DNA from: Lachnospiraceae bacterium
Lineage (GTDB): Bacteria > Bacillota > Clostridia > Lachnospirales > Lachnospiraceae
Direction of reading: 5' to 3'
Length of the DNA stretch: 36,718 nucleotides
Assembly: GCA_024691305.1 (NCBI GenBank)
Contig: JAILNS010000044.1
Location: 1 to 36,718, forward strand
In this document: piece after piece, positions 1 to 8,517 of the stretch
How positions within the stretch are numbered: position 1 is the stretch's first letter
Layout: every line of letters begins with the position of its first letter
Notes under the pieces: model-generated
The model's input: the letters and a program-made list of their open reading frames with translations, nothing else
What the model was told of the DNA's origin: nothing
Databases searched by the model: none
Made by a program: the position numbers and the translations under genes

Positions 1-52
1 GCTTACCGTCTGTCATCTGGACTTTGTGTACGGGTTTCTTTTCTTTTGCCAT
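1..52 (-). CDS. IS256-family transposase, N-terminal 17 residues (partial)
   Basis: The ATG is at 52-50 on the minus strand, with an ideal AGGAGG ribosome site (67-62) about nine bases upstream. The visible start MAKEKKPVHKVQMTDGK strongly resembles the N-terminus (KPVHKVQMTEGK) of IS256/Mutator-type transposases common in Lachnospiraceae. These are DDE enzymes that move the element by a copy-out-paste-in route. The catalytic region is outside the window, so activity cannot be judged. The family call is from memory of the N-terminal motif and is based on few residues. Confidence 0.55.
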   Translation of the reverse strand, partial: MAKEKKPVHKVQMTDGK

Positions 53-59
53 AATAAAA

Positions 60-93
60 GGCCTCCTAAATATTTATTTTATCTTAGGAGACC
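60..93 (-). promoter_or_regulatory. Hairpin that can hide the transposase ribosome-binding site
   Basis: GGCCTCCTAA (60-69) and TTAGGAGACC (84-93) form a 10-bp stem with one G-U pair and a 14-nt loop. On the minus-strand transcript the 3' arm contains the AGGAGG of the transposase. Transcripts entering from outside would carry both arms and fold, masking the site. Such masking is known for other insertion sequences such as IS10 and IS50 as protection from read-through. Its role here is inference. Confidence 0.5.
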
Positions 94-171
94 TCGTTCA
101 TACAGTGTTATTCCGTTTTTACAGAGATTTTTTCACAGACTCACACTGGCCTTAAGAACTAATCAACTCAC

Positions 172-597
172 TTAATAAATAACGGAATCAAACATCACAT
201 CGACTTTATCAGCGAATATGGTCAGGTCACCCATTTCTACGCGTGCCCTGGCCATTATTTTTTCCTGTTCTGAAGCTTTTTCATCGTAGCCCTTGGCAAT
301 ATATACTTTATATTTTGACAGAGCTTCCACGTAATCGGCCAGGGCATTGTATCTTGCGGTGGATTCATCTCCGTTGAATATATTGATGTATTTTCCCTGG
401 ATTAAACCCGCATAATTATTATTACTTACTTCAAATGACATCATTGAAGGCTCCTGCATAAAGGTTGAGGCGCGTTTATTATGGCTTATTACGAATGAAA
501 GCCTTAATCCGGTTACAAGTATTACAAATACCATAGCTACGATCACAAGATCCAGTAAAATTATAACGGGATCGGATTTTTTCTTCTCTTTATTCAT
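172..597 (-). CDS. Small membrane-anchored protein of unknown function
   Basis: I do not recognise this 141-residue protein. The start at 597 (MNKEKKKSD) is chosen because GGAGGGTGAG lies just upstream. A longer reading from 627 adds ten residues but lacks a comparable site. There is a short charged N-terminus, one hydrophobic segment at about residues 10-33 (VIILLDLVIVAMVFVILVTG), then a mostly polar, probably extracytoplasmic domain rich in Ala, Asp and Lys. It overlaps the end of the upstream zinc-ribbon gene by 8 bp, so translation is probably coupled. It is the last gene of a three-gene minus-strand set that ends about 30 bp from the insertion sequence end. Confidence 0.7.
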   Translation of the reverse strand: MNKEKKKSDPVIILLDLVIVAMVFVILVTGLRLSFVISHNKRASTFMQEPSMMSFEVSNNNYAGLIQGKYINIFNGDESTARYNALADYVEALSKYKVYIAKGYDEKASEQEKIMARARVEMGDLTIFADKVDVMFDSVIY

Positions 598-1387
598 TGT
601 ACTCACCCTCCGGATAAATCTCTGCACAGTTTTTATATAACATGGCGCTTATTTCTTTTTCTTCCATGGTCCACATGGCATCAGCCTGTTCATCTGTAAG
701 GTTAAAGTAGACCGCCACCATATCCTGCAGATCTTTCTTGGCATCGATCAAAAACTGTCCGTGTTCTCCGATATGCATATATGAATCCGGAGTGTCACTC
801 CAGAATTCTCCCTCTACATAGTCCGTCCAATTGGAAATATATATGGCTATATCATCACAATAGTCTTTGTTCGTTTTTTCTCCGTACATGCCATAACCGC
901 AGACAATACTTATGATATCCGAATAGATCGTCTCATAGTTAATTGCTGCGGTGAAGACCCTGGAATACTCATTAAATTCATCATTGCTTCTTAATCTGTA
1001 ATTAAGAGAATAATTATCAAGGGCAATATATTCCCTGTTTTTCTCAAGTTCCTTAAGGGTGGCTTGGATCTTGTCAATATTTTCATCGACCTCTTTTTCT
1101 GTTTTTTGGGAATTGATCATCTCACGATGTTCGATATCGGAGTAGTTCATGATAAGGAAGTTCATGAATAAGACCACCGCAACCATAACGGCGATGACAA
1201 CACCCCTGGACCTCCTTGAGTTTTTCTTTATGTCTTTGGGAACGATTTCATTACGGGTCAGGTCATATTCTTCTTCGTATTTTTTTCTGATTCTTATGTA
1301 TCCGGATGTGTGGGGGTTCTCTCTGCCGCAATAGGGACAGAATTCGTCCTCCGGTTTTAAGTTATTACCGCAATACTTACACTTCAT
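590..1387 (-). CDS. Zinc-ribbon membrane protein
   Basis: The 265-residue protein begins with a zinc ribbon of two CxxC knuckles (MKCKYCGN and FCPYCGRE, residues 3-6 and 17-20). A basic linker follows (about residues 33-60), then one transmembrane segment (about 62-83, VVIAVMVAVVLFMNFLIMNY) and a long soluble domain with a predicted coiled-coil start (about 90-120). The layout suggests a cytoplasmic zinc ribbon and an outside sensor-like or binding domain. AAAAGGGG precedes the ATG. It lies 13 bp behind a second zinc-ribbon gene of the same plan, so the two are probably paralogues in architecture if not in sequence. No function can be given. Confidence 0.75.
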   Translation of the reverse strand: MKCKYCGNNLKPEDEFCPYCGRENPHTSGYIRIRKKYEEEYDLTRNEIVPKDIKKNSRRSRGVVIAVMVAVVLFMNFLIMNYSDIEHREMINSQKTEKEVDENIDKIQATLKELEKNREYIALDNYSLNYRLRSNDEFNEYSRVFTAAINYETIYSDIISIVCGYGMYGEKTNKDYCDDIAIYISNWTDYVEGEFWSDTPDSYMHIGEHGQFLIDAKKDLQDMVAVYFNLTDEQADAMWTMEEKEISAMLYKNCAEIYPEGEYNE

Positions 1388-1400
1388 ACATTTCCCCTTT

Positions 1401-2162
1401 TCAGCGATAATTCTTATAATTGTCCTTGACTATACCGTATACCCTGGACCTGTTGACATAGGGTGGGTCCGTCACTTTTTCCCTGAAACTCTCCATATCT
1501 TCTTCGGTGAACATAAGCCTGTCGGTGATTATGGGAAGTATCTCATTATCTCTGATATCATCAAAGATCACCGCTCCGTCTTCACCGTAAGCCCTGTAAT
1601 AAAAATAGAAGCAGTAGTAGGTTATTTCCTCCGCCTCTTTTTTACTGATTTTGTCTTTGTTAAGATTAGGCAGACACTGCTGAAGTTTCATATAGCAACT
1701 TGAGGCATGACCGGTTTCATAATGTTTATCGCCCCACAGAGATACTCTGTCTATGGAGTAGGCCTTATCAAAGATTTCAGCCATTTTTCCAATATTTTTC
1801 TCTTCATATGCTTTCGCAAGTTCTTCTCCCGCAGCAACCTTATAGGCAGTGGCATATGCTTCTTCCTCGGCAGACAGATGGATCCTGGGTTCATCCCCTA
1901 ATTCTTTGATAAGTATAACTGCAATTATTGCAGCAAAAATGACCGTAATTAAGACAGTAAGCAGAATAACTTTTGTTCCCTTACCAAGGCCTTTCTTAAA
2001 AGCCTTTGCAGGCTCCTTCTTCACGTCGGCGATGTCGTATTTTATATCTTCAATCTCGTCTTTTAACTTATTGATGGCGCTTTCTCTTGTGATATATCCG
2101 CAGTAGGGGCATACCTCATTGGTATCTTCTATCTCGGCCCCACAGTTTTGGCATATTTTCAT
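1401..2162 (-). CDS. Zinc-ribbon membrane protein
   Basis: The 253-residue protein starts with a zinc ribbon (ICQNCGAE and VCPYCGYI, Cys at about 4, 7, 18 and 21). A charged stretch, a single transmembrane helix (about residues 66-86, VILLTVLITVIFAAIIAVIL) and an acidic extracytoplasmic domain follow. It is the first gene of the minus-strand trio, with AAAGGATGG before the ATG. An AT-rich TATAAT on the minus strand (2224-2219) could be its -10 box, but no good -35 is visible. Zinc-ribbon plus one-helix proteins are abundant and mostly uncharacterised in Clostridia. I infer a shared membrane complex with the next two genes from order and coupling only. Confidence 0.75.
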   Translation of the reverse strand: MKICQNCGAEIEDTNEVCPYCGYITRESAINKLKDEIEDIKYDIADVKKEPAKAFKKGLGKGTKVILLTVLITVIFAAIIAVILIKELGDEPRIHLSAEEEAYATAYKVAAGEELAKAYEEKNIGKMAEIFDKAYSIDRVSLWGDKHYETGHASSCYMKLQQCLPNLNKDKISKKEAEEITYYCFYFYYRAYGEDGAVIFDDIRDNEILPIITDRLMFTEEDMESFREKVTDPPYVNRSRVYGIVKDNYKNYR

Positions 2163-2289
2163 ACTTCCATCCTTTGTTGTTTTCCCTGTGTTTATATCTT
2201 AAAGATTGATCATTTTTGATTATATCATACCTGTTCATATATACCTTTGTTCTTATCTGTGGTGCCGACAAGATCGATGACGTATACAA

Positions 2290-2318
2290 TTGCCGAATCC
2301 CATGTGAGATAATAAAAT
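2290..2318 (+). promoter_or_regulatory. Candidate promoter for the membrane protein-carboxypeptidase pair
   Basis: TTGCCG (2290-2295) and TAAAAT (2313-2318) are 17 bp apart and lie 64 bp before the start at 2383. Both boxes deviate from consensus, so this is tentative. The 220-bp gap from 2163 to 2382 separates divergent transcription units. I see nothing else in it beyond AT-rich sequence. Confidence 0.35.
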
Positions 2319-2382
2319 AAATTTGATAGAATATATTTCGCTTGGAACTTAAATAAACACGAATGATCGTGACGGGTTGATC

Positions 2383-3051
2383 ATGAAGAGAAGCAAAAAA
2401 AGAAGAATCAGAAGATCATCGATCGGATATATCATTATAATAGCGGTGTTGCTGATGGCAGTAGCGCTGCTTGTCTATGAGCGTTTTTATCCCGTAAAAA
2501 AACTGCCTGTCGGGACATGGATCAGGGAAGAGGATATGACCGGACAGACCTCCGATGAGATAGCTAAATGGCTTGCAAGTGCTAAGCAGGGATCAACGGT
2601 CATGTCCGAAACCACATATGACAAAGTGTCCGTAGATATAGTACTTCGGATAGCAGAAGACGGTACATATGAGCAGTATGTCGATGAACAGTCTTATACG
2701 GATGCGGGTAAGGTCGCATATAACAATCTGGCTAAAGCTTTTGGGAAACTTGCCGGTACAAGCTTTGAGGCGGTAGGTATGTCTGATGAGTCGGAGTTTT
2801 CCGCTGAAGAACTGGAAGCACTCATGATAGAAGCGGTGGGTATGAGTGTTGAAGAATATCTGAGGAAGGCAGTCGCGGATCTGATGCCGGCTTATGAGGA
2901 GTATTCACAGGAGTTTAAATCCACCGGAAGCTGTGCGGTGGAAGGCGATCTGTTGTGTTTTGACAACGGTAAAAGCCGGACTCTTCTTTATGATAAGAAC
3001 AGGCTGGTGCTTGATGATGCAGTGTATATAAAGGTGGAAGATGTCAGGTAG
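2383..3051 (+). CDS. Single-pass membrane protein of unknown function
   Basis: I chose the ATG at 2383 (MKRSKKRRIRR). A TTG two codons earlier (2377) is possible, and neither has a strong ribosome site. The 222-residue protein has a very basic N-terminus, one hydrophobic helix (about residues 14-36, IGYIIIIAVLLMAVALLVYE) and an extracytoplasmic domain beginning LPVGTWIREEDMTGQ. The GTW opening followed by short alternating segments recalls lipocalin-like 'how much does it deviate' folds in Gram-positive cell-surface proteins, but this is only an impression. Its stop lies 11 bp inside the following carboxypeptidase gene, indicating one transcript and probably a shared envelope role. Confidence 0.7.
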   Translation: MKRSKKRRIRRSSIGYIIIIAVLLMAVALLVYERFYPVKKLPVGTWIREEDMTGQTSDEIAKWLASAKQGSTVMSETTYDKVSVDIVLRIAEDGTYEQYVDEQSYTDAGKVAYNNLAKAFGKLAGTSFEAVGMSDESEFSAEELEALMIEAVGMSVEEYLRKAVADLMPAYEEYSQEFKSTGSCAVEGDLLCFDNGKSRTLLYDKNRLVLDDAVYIKVEDVR

Positions 3052-4489
3052 AGTACTTCATAAAATCATATATCCGATGGCGATCATATTCGTACTTCTC
3101 ATATGTATCATTCCCGCTATACGTTCCGATGCCATAACTCATAAGGTTCTTGAGAACATAGAACTTGTGAGAGAAGACGGCGAAGTATTTATGATCAAGG
3201 CCATTCATCATTCCTACGGAAATAACAGATATGTATCCTTGCGGGATATGGCATGTGCTCTCGCCGGTACGGATAAGAGCATAGGTGTAAGTATGGATTC
3301 TGATCGTACTCTCATCGTGACAGGAGGCAATTACGAACCGGTCGGAGGAGAAGGCATAGAGTTTGAGTACAAGGAATACAAAACGGACGGGATAACGGTC
3401 AATCCCATAAGCATAGATGAACGTGACTGCATGTATTTTTCTTTTGCGGGAACCAACAGCGAGGGGAACCGCGACTTGTACATCAGCATAACCGATCTTG
3501 CCATGGCACTTAACCTGGATCTGCATATAGATGCCGCTGCCGGACAGCTTAAACTCGGCAGCGGAGATTTCCATATCGATTTTGATGAGTATGTAGAGCA
3601 GGGGCTGTATGACGAAGTTTACAGTGCATTGGTCGGAGATGCTGTTACGGGAGTGATATACACCTCGTTTAATGAAGAGGTGTCCGTGTGTGCCGCAAGT
3701 ACGACCAAGCTCATGACATATCTGTGTGTTATGGATGCGGTAAGTGCCGGCGAGATCACTCTCGAAGATGATGTTGTGATATCTGCCGATGTCCAGGCTC
3801 TATCAAAGACGTCCGACGGCGTGATAAGAATGACCGAAGGCCAGAGAGTAAAACTTAAGGATCTGTTATATGCAATTTTGCTTCCTTCAAGTAACGAGGC
3901 TGCTCTTGCACTGGCCGAGCATATAGACGGTACCGAAGAAACGTTTGTTAAGAGAATGAATGATAAGGCCGGAGAATTATATCTGAGTGAGAATACTTAT
4001 TTCTACAATTGTCATGGTCTGCCTGAATATTCCGATACCGTAGCGGCTTCCAAGATACAAAATCATATTACTGCGTCAGATATGTTTGTTCTGGCGTCGC
4101 ATATCCTGAATAAGTATCCGGAGATCAGGGATATTACTTCGGTAACCGAATACAGACTGGAAGTTTTTGATACCGACATCAAAAATACAAATCCGCTTTT
4201 GTATAATCTTCCCGGTACCATAGGATTAAAGACCGGAACGACCAAGGCATCCGGATCAAGCCTCGTGGCTGCATATGACCTGAAAGACGAAAGCGGTACC
4301 AAAACGATAGTGGCAATAGAATACGGTGCTGAGGATGCCGCTACCAGAAATACGGTCACCGAGATCCTTATGCGTTACGGGATTCAATCAGGCCGGATGA
4401 GTTCATTTACCGTGAATGAGGAATCGTTTCCATATACGGCTGATGCGATAATAAAAAGACTAATACAAATTAAAAGCCGTCAGAGATGA
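3041..4489 (+). CDS. D-alanyl-D-alanine carboxypeptidase, peptidase S11 family
   Basis: This is a penicillin-binding serine peptidase that trims the terminal D-Ala from peptidoglycan pentapeptides outside the membrane. All three active-site motifs are present: SxxK (STTK, S220 to K223), SxN (SSN, 283-285) and KTG (397-399). Residues 9-28 form a signal anchor or signal peptide. Residues about 35-180 are an extra N-terminal region (YVSLRDMACAL, YISITDLAMAL) that resembles copper-amine-oxidase-N-type repeats of surface proteins. No C-terminal amphipathic anchor is evident after residue 450. At 482 residues it is longer than a typical 380-440 residue DacA. It overlaps the upstream membrane-protein gene by 11 bp. 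The family is secure; which DacA/DacF paralogue it is cannot be said. Confidence 0.9.
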   Translation: MSGRVLHKIIYPMAIIFVLLICIIPAIRSDAITHKVLENIELVREDGEVFMIKAIHHSYGNNRYVSLRDMACALAGTDKSIGVSMDSDRTLIVTGGNYEPVGGEGIEFEYKEYKTDGITVNPISIDERDCMYFSFAGTNSEGNRDLYISITDLAMALNLDLHIDAAAGQLKLGSGDFHIDFDEYVEQGLYDEVYSALVGDAVTGVIYTSFNEEVSVCAASTTKLMTYLCVMDAVSAGEITLEDDVVISADVQALSKTSDGVIRMTEGQRVKLKDLLYAILLPSSNEAALALAEHIDGTEETFVKRMNDKAGELYLSENTYFYNCHGLPEYSDTVAASKIQNHITASDMFVLASHILNKYPEIRDITSVTEYRLEVFDTDIKNTNPLLYNLPGTIGLKTGTTKASGSSLVAAYDLKDESGTKTIVAIEYGAEDAATRNTVTEILMRYGIQSGRMSSFTVNEESFPYTADAIIKRLIQIKSRQR

Positions 4490-4544
4490 GTTAATAAAGG
4501 AATTATGATATAGTAATTATGTATGACCAAAAGGCGGTGCGTAT

Positions 4545-4901
4545 ATGAATACTGAAAAAGTGATCAGGGCAATGCAGGCAAAAGGATATACAGTGACGGA
4601 CGAAAGCGGAGTTTTAATGTTTTCGGGTGTGTTTGAGTGTATAGATACCTCCATTGCAGATATAAAAAAGAATCTGGATGCTCTGGGATTTAAAGGAAGC
4701 TGGGGCACAAAGGGGCTTCCCAAAGGAGTAAAAAGACGTGATGTGACATCCGATGTTTCCAAAACGGTTGCTCCCATAAGTAACGGTGATGAGGAAGATG
4801 ACGGAGATTTGGACGAAGCTGCCGGTGATGATCTCGGTGATGGTGGTATGACCGGAGATGATATGTCCGGTGATTTCACTCAACTTTCGTTTGATTTTTA
4901 G
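4545..4901 (+). CDS. Small acidic protein of unknown function
   Basis: The 118-residue protein starts at 4545 behind AAGGCGG. Residues 1-70 look like a compact mixed fold (KVIRAMQAKGYTV, then a regular region with ADIKKNLDALGFKGSWG). Residues 75-118 are low-complexity and strongly acidic (runs of Asp, Glu and Gly), ending in a hydrophobic LSFDF. There is no signal peptide and no helix long enough for a membrane. The end motif is reminiscent of a short docking peptide (QLSFDF resembles the QLxLF clamp-binding consensus), but I cannot support a sliding-clamp partner. It sits between the carboxypeptidase and flippase genes on the same strand. Confidence 0.7.
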   Translation: MNTEKVIRAMQAKGYTVTDESGVLMFSGVFECIDTSIADIKKNLDALGFKGSWGTKGLPKGVKRRDVTSDVSKTVAPISNGDEEDDGDLDEAAGDDLGDGGMTGDDMSGDFTQLSFDF

Positions 4902-4929
4902 TAGAGCGGTAGTCATAGTCTGTTGATAC

Positions 4930-6714
4930 ATGAAGAAAGATTACAGCAAGTATAGAAGTAATTTCATAATGCAGGCGGGTATACTTGCCGTGGCGGGCAT
5001 CATAGTAAGGATCATTGGTCTTTTGTACAGAGCTCCGCTTACTGCAGTCATAGGTGATGAGGGCAATGGATATTATTCTTTTGCCTATAATATCTATACC
5101 AATATCCTTCTGATAAGTTCATACAGTATTCCATCGGCCATTTCCAAGATAATGTCTCAGAAACTGGCCTTAAAAGAGTATAAAAACACACAGCGTATAT
5201 TTAAGTGTGCACTTATATATGTGACGGTGGTCGGCGGTATAGCTGCCGCATTTGCGTATTTTGCAGCAGGGATACTGGTCGTGGATAATGCAGTCCCGGT
5301 TCTTAGGATATTTGCCCCAACCATATTTCTTTCGGGCTTTTTGGGAGTGCTTCGAGGCTTTTTCCAGGCACATCGTTCCATGGTCCCGACATCCATATCC
5401 CAGATAATAGAACAGATAATCAATGCGTGTGTAAGTATAGGTGCGGCATTTTTGTTTATCCGAATGGCCGGAGGTATAGATGTATCGGAAACATCCAAGG
5501 CTGTAAGGGGTGCATCGGGATCCGCGCTCGGTACGGGCAGCGGTGTTTTGGCAGCTCTTATATTTGTCGGATGCGTATATCTGTATAACCGCAAAACCAT
5601 CAAGGCAAGATGCGACGCCGATACGGAATCCGAGATCGAACCGTACAGCGGTATTTTCAAGGATATCCTGCTCATAGTCACACCGTTTATTTTGAGTACA
5701 TTTATCTATAATTGCTCCACTGCGGTCAATCAGACGATATTTGCGAAGATCATGTTAGGCAATAATATCCCTCAGGCACGTATCTCCATGCAATACGGTA
5801 TTTATTCCGGTAAGGCGGTGGTTTTAAGAAACGTACCTGTGGCCATAGCATCTGCGATGTCATCGGCCATAATCCCCACTGTTGCCAGTTCATGGGTCTT
5901 AAAAGACAAGAAATCCGCAAGGAGTAAGACGGCACGCGCAGTAAAGGTCACAATGCTTGTAGCAATTCCGTGCGTTTCCGTATTTCTGTTTCTGGCAAGA
6001 CCGGTAGTGACGATCCTGTTCCCCCAGAGATCCTCACTTGTCATGGCAAGCAGGCTGCTCATGGCTTTGGCTATAACTGTAGTTTTCTACTGTATATCTA
6101 CCATCACTAACGGCGTGCTTCAGAGTATAGGTCAGGTTCATAAGCCGGTGACCCATGCAGCGATCGCTTTGATCGCACAGTCGGTTGTACTTTGGGGATT
6201 ACTTACATTTACCGGTATGGGAATATTTTCAATAGTCATTGCGGATATAGTCTTTTCCCTGCTCGTGTGTATTTTGAACGGCAGAACGCTAAGAAAAGTC
6301 ATGCATTATCATCAAAACAGCGTGGATACTTTTCTTTTGCCAGGAATATGTGCACTGTTCATGGGTATCATAGCAAGACTTGTATATGATCTCGTATATC
6401 ATTTTTCTCATATCAATATCGTGAGTTTTATAGTAGCAGCATTGATCGGTGCGGTATTCTATGTGATAACGGTTATACAGTCTAGAGCACTTGATGATGA
6501 TGAGATCAGTTTGATCAAAGGCGGATCGGAAATTTTTGAGTTCATGAAAAGACATCATCTTATTTCAGACAATCCGAAGTTCAGGATAATAACGAGGATA
6601 GATCAGGCCAGATCAAACAGACAGACGAACAGAAGAAGATCGGCTAAATATGATCATAAAGACAGGGATTATTTGGATGATGATCCGGACGACTTCGATG
6701 ACGCGGATGAATAG
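4930..6714 (+). CDS. SpoVB/MurJ-type lipid-linked oligosaccharide flippase
   Basis: The 594-residue protein is a multi-pass membrane protein of the MVF/polysaccharide transporter family (MOP superfamily). These proteins flip lipid-linked cell-wall or polysaccharide precursors across the membrane. About fourteen hydrophobic segments fill residues 12-520. The N-terminus (FIMQAGILAVAGIIVRIIGLLYRAPL, shown in short: GIIVRIIGLLYRAPL) and the SYSIPSAISKIMSQK region match the SpoVB/YtgP group. The last 70 residues are cytoplasmic and charged, with RSNRQTNRRR followed by an Asp-rich end, longer than usual. No strong ribosome site precedes 4930. It is 28 bp after the acidic protein and 23 bp before rqcH. 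Whether it serves peptidoglycan, spore cortex or an exopolysaccharide is open. Confidence 0.85.
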   Translation: MKKDYSKYRSNFIMQAGILAVAGIIVRIIGLLYRAPLTAVIGDEGNGYYSFAYNIYTNILLISSYSIPSAISKIMSQKLALKEYKNTQRIFKCALIYVTVVGGIAAAFAYFAAGILVVDNAVPVLRIFAPTIFLSGFLGVLRGFFQAHRSMVPTSISQIIEQIINACVSIGAAFLFIRMAGGIDVSETSKAVRGASGSALGTGSGVLAALIFVGCVYLYNRKTIKARCDADTESEIEPYSGIFKDILLIVTPFILSTFIYNCSTAVNQTIFAKIMLGNNIPQARISMQYGIYSGKAVVLRNVPVAIASAMSSAIIPTVASSWVLKDKKSARSKTARAVKVTMLVAIPCVSVFLFLARPVVTILFPQRSSLVMASRLLMALAITVVFYCISTITNGVLQSIGQVHKPVTHAAIALIAQSVVLWGLLTFTGMGIFSIVIADIVFSLLVCILNGRTLRKVMHYHQNSVDTFLLPGICALFMGIIARLVYDLVYHFSHINIVSFIVAALIGAVFYVITVIQSRALDDDEISLIKGGSEIFEFMKRHHLISDNPKFRIITRIDQARSNRQTNRRRSAKYDHKDRDYLDDDPDDFDDADE

Positions 6715-6737
6715 GATATATATCAAGAAGGATAAAG

Positions 6738-8474
6738 ATGGCATTTGACGGTATTACGGTTGCGGCACTTTGCTGCGAACTTAATAATGTTCTAAAAGAC
6801 GGACGTGTAAATAAGATAGCCCAGCCTGAACAGGATGAGCTTCTTTTTACCGTTAAGACATTAAGCGGACAGGTCAGGGTCCTGATGAGTGCATCCGCTA
6901 CATTACCTCTTATATACCTTACGGATGCAAACAAGCCCTCCCCGACTACGGCTCCCGCTTTTTGCATGCTTCTTCGTAAGCATCTGACGGGAGCAAGGAT
7001 ATTAAGCGTTACCCAGCCCGGCCTTGAGAGAGTGCTTCACATAGATATGGAGCACAGGGATGAGATGGGGGATCTGTGTACCAAACGTATCATCATAGAG
7101 ATAATGGGTAAGCACAGCAATATCATCTTCACCGATTCTGAAGGAGTTATCCTTGACAGTATCAAACACATATCAGCTGCGGTAAGCTCTGTAAGGGAAG
7201 TACTTCCCGGAAGAGATTATTTTTTGCCGGAGACTACAAACAAGGATGATCCGCTGACGATAACCGGAGACAGATTTGCAGAAATTATCAGATCAAAAGC
7301 AATGCCCGTGTTCAAAGCATTATATATGTCACTTACCGGAATCAGTCCGATGTATGCACAGGAGATATGTTATGAAGCAGGAGTTGATTCGGACATTCCC
7401 GGAAACTCCCTGGAAGACGAACAGATAAAAGGTTTACATAACTGCATAACCGGGATAGCTGAACATATCCGTGCAGGAGAGTTTTCTCCCGAGATCGTAT
7501 ATGAGAATGGAATGCCTGCAGAGTTTTGTGCGCTGCATCTAAAGTCATACGAAGGCTGTGAAACCAGGAGTTATGAGTCCATCAGCAGACTGCTTACGGA
7601 CTATTATGCCGAGAAAAATGCATATGTTAATATCAGACAGCGTTCATCCGAACTGAGGCATATAGTAAATACGGCACTTGAGCGAAATGTTAAGAAATAT
7701 GACCTGCAGTGCAAGCAGATGAAGGATACGGAAAAAAGGGACAAATACAAAGTCTGGGGCGAACTGCTAAATGCATATGGATATAGTGCAAAGCCCGGAG
7801 ATAAGTCGATCACGATCAATAATTATTATACGGGAGAGGATGAGACGATCCCTCTCGATGAGACTCTTACCCCTGCGCAGAATGCACAGAAGTATTACGA
7901 CAGATACAATAAGTTAAAAAGAACATATGAAGCCCTATCAACTCTAACAGTGGAAGTATCGATGGAGATAGAGCATCTGGAGAGTGTTTTGAATTCGCTT
8001 GATATAGCCAAAAACGAGGATGATCTTATTCAGATCAGGGAAGAGCTGATAGAAAGCGGGCTTATTAAACGTAAGATGTCCTCAAAAAAAGTAAAGATAG
8101 TCAGCAAACCGTTCCATTATGTAACAGAGGACGGCTTCCATATTTATGTCGGTAAAAACAATCTTCAAAACGATGAACTCACATTTAAGTTTGCCAACGG
8201 TTCCGACTGGTGGTTTCATTCAAAGAAGATCCCCGGTTCACACGTGATATTAAAAAGAGAAGGAAGAGAAGTCCCCGATCATGTCTTTGAACTTGCGGCA
8301 GCTGCTGCGGCTTACTACAGCAAAGGAGCAGATCAGGATAAGGTGGAGATAGATTATGTTGAGAGAAGGGAAGTTAAGAAACCTTCGGGTGCCAAGCCCG
8401 GTTTTGTGGTCTATTATACCAACTACTCAATGGCGATCGCACCTGATATAAGTAAACTGACACTTGTTCAATAA
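6738..8474 (+). CDS. rqcH: RqcH (Rqc2/NEMF homologue), ribosome quality control
   Basis: The 578-residue protein has the NFACT layout. An NFACT-N domain (about residues 1-170, opening MAFDGITVAALCCEL) is followed by a helix-hairpin and coiled-coil middle (about 280-440, rich in Lys/Glu) and an NFACT-R domain (about 450-565) with DWWFHSKKIPGSHVIL. In Bacillus this protein binds stalled 50S-peptidyl-tRNA and recruits alanyl-tRNA to add a C-terminal poly-Ala degron. Older annotations call it fibronectin-binding protein A. AAGGA precedes the ATG. The same window carries smpB and ssrA, the parallel rescue route. Its stop is followed by the convergent MATE gene. Confidence 0.92.
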   Translation: MAFDGITVAALCCELNNVLKDGRVNKIAQPEQDELLFTVKTLSGQVRVLMSASATLPLIYLTDANKPSPTTAPAFCMLLRKHLTGARILSVTQPGLERVLHIDMEHRDEMGDLCTKRIIIEIMGKHSNIIFTDSEGVILDSIKHISAAVSSVREVLPGRDYFLPETTNKDDPLTITGDRFAEIIRSKAMPVFKALYMSLTGISPMYAQEICYEAGVDSDIPGNSLEDEQIKGLHNCITGIAEHIRAGEFSPEIVYENGMPAEFCALHLKSYEGCETRSYESISRLLTDYYAEKNAYVNIRQRSSELRHIVNTALERNVKKYDLQCKQMKDTEKRDKYKVWGELLNAYGYSAKPGDKSITINNYYTGEDETIPLDETLTPAQNAQKYYDRYNKLKRTYEALSTLTVEVSMEIEHLESVLNSLDIAKNEDDLIQIREELIESGLIKRKMSSKKVKIVSKPFHYVTEDGFHIYVGKNNLQNDELTFKFANGSDWWFHSKKIPGSHVILKREGREVPDHVFELAAAAAAYYSKGADQDKVEIDYVERREVKKPSGAKPGFVVYYTNYSMAIAPDISKLTLVQ

Positions 8475-8484
8475 GACAGATTAC

Positions 8485-8517
8485 AGAAAAAAACAGCGGA
8501 TGCTTTAAGCATCCGCT
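8485..8517 (-). terminator. Terminator of the MATE gene
   Basis: AGCGGATGC (8495-8503) and GCATCCGCT (8509-8517) form a perfect 9-bp stem with a TTTAA loop. On the minus strand it is followed by a U-rich run (complement of the A-run at 8487-8493). The stop codon of the MATE gene (8505-8507) lies in the loop, so its last codons are built into the stem. No T-run follows on the plus strand, so it may stop rqcH transcripts poorly. Confidence 0.75.

Larger units (their letters stand above)
1..142 (-). mobile_element. IS256-family-like insertion sequence, one end (partial)
   Basis: The window opens inside an insertion sequence whose transposase reads leftwards out of the window. The outer end, read on the minus strand from about 142, begins GAGTCTGTGAAAAAATCTC, which resembles the GAGACTGTGTAAAA-type termini that I recall for IS256-family elements. 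The 5' leader between this end and the transposase start is about 90 nt. The exact boundary and the target-site duplication cannot be fixed because the other end lies outside. Assignment rests on the transposase N-terminus plus the end sequence and was not searched. Confidence 0.55.
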
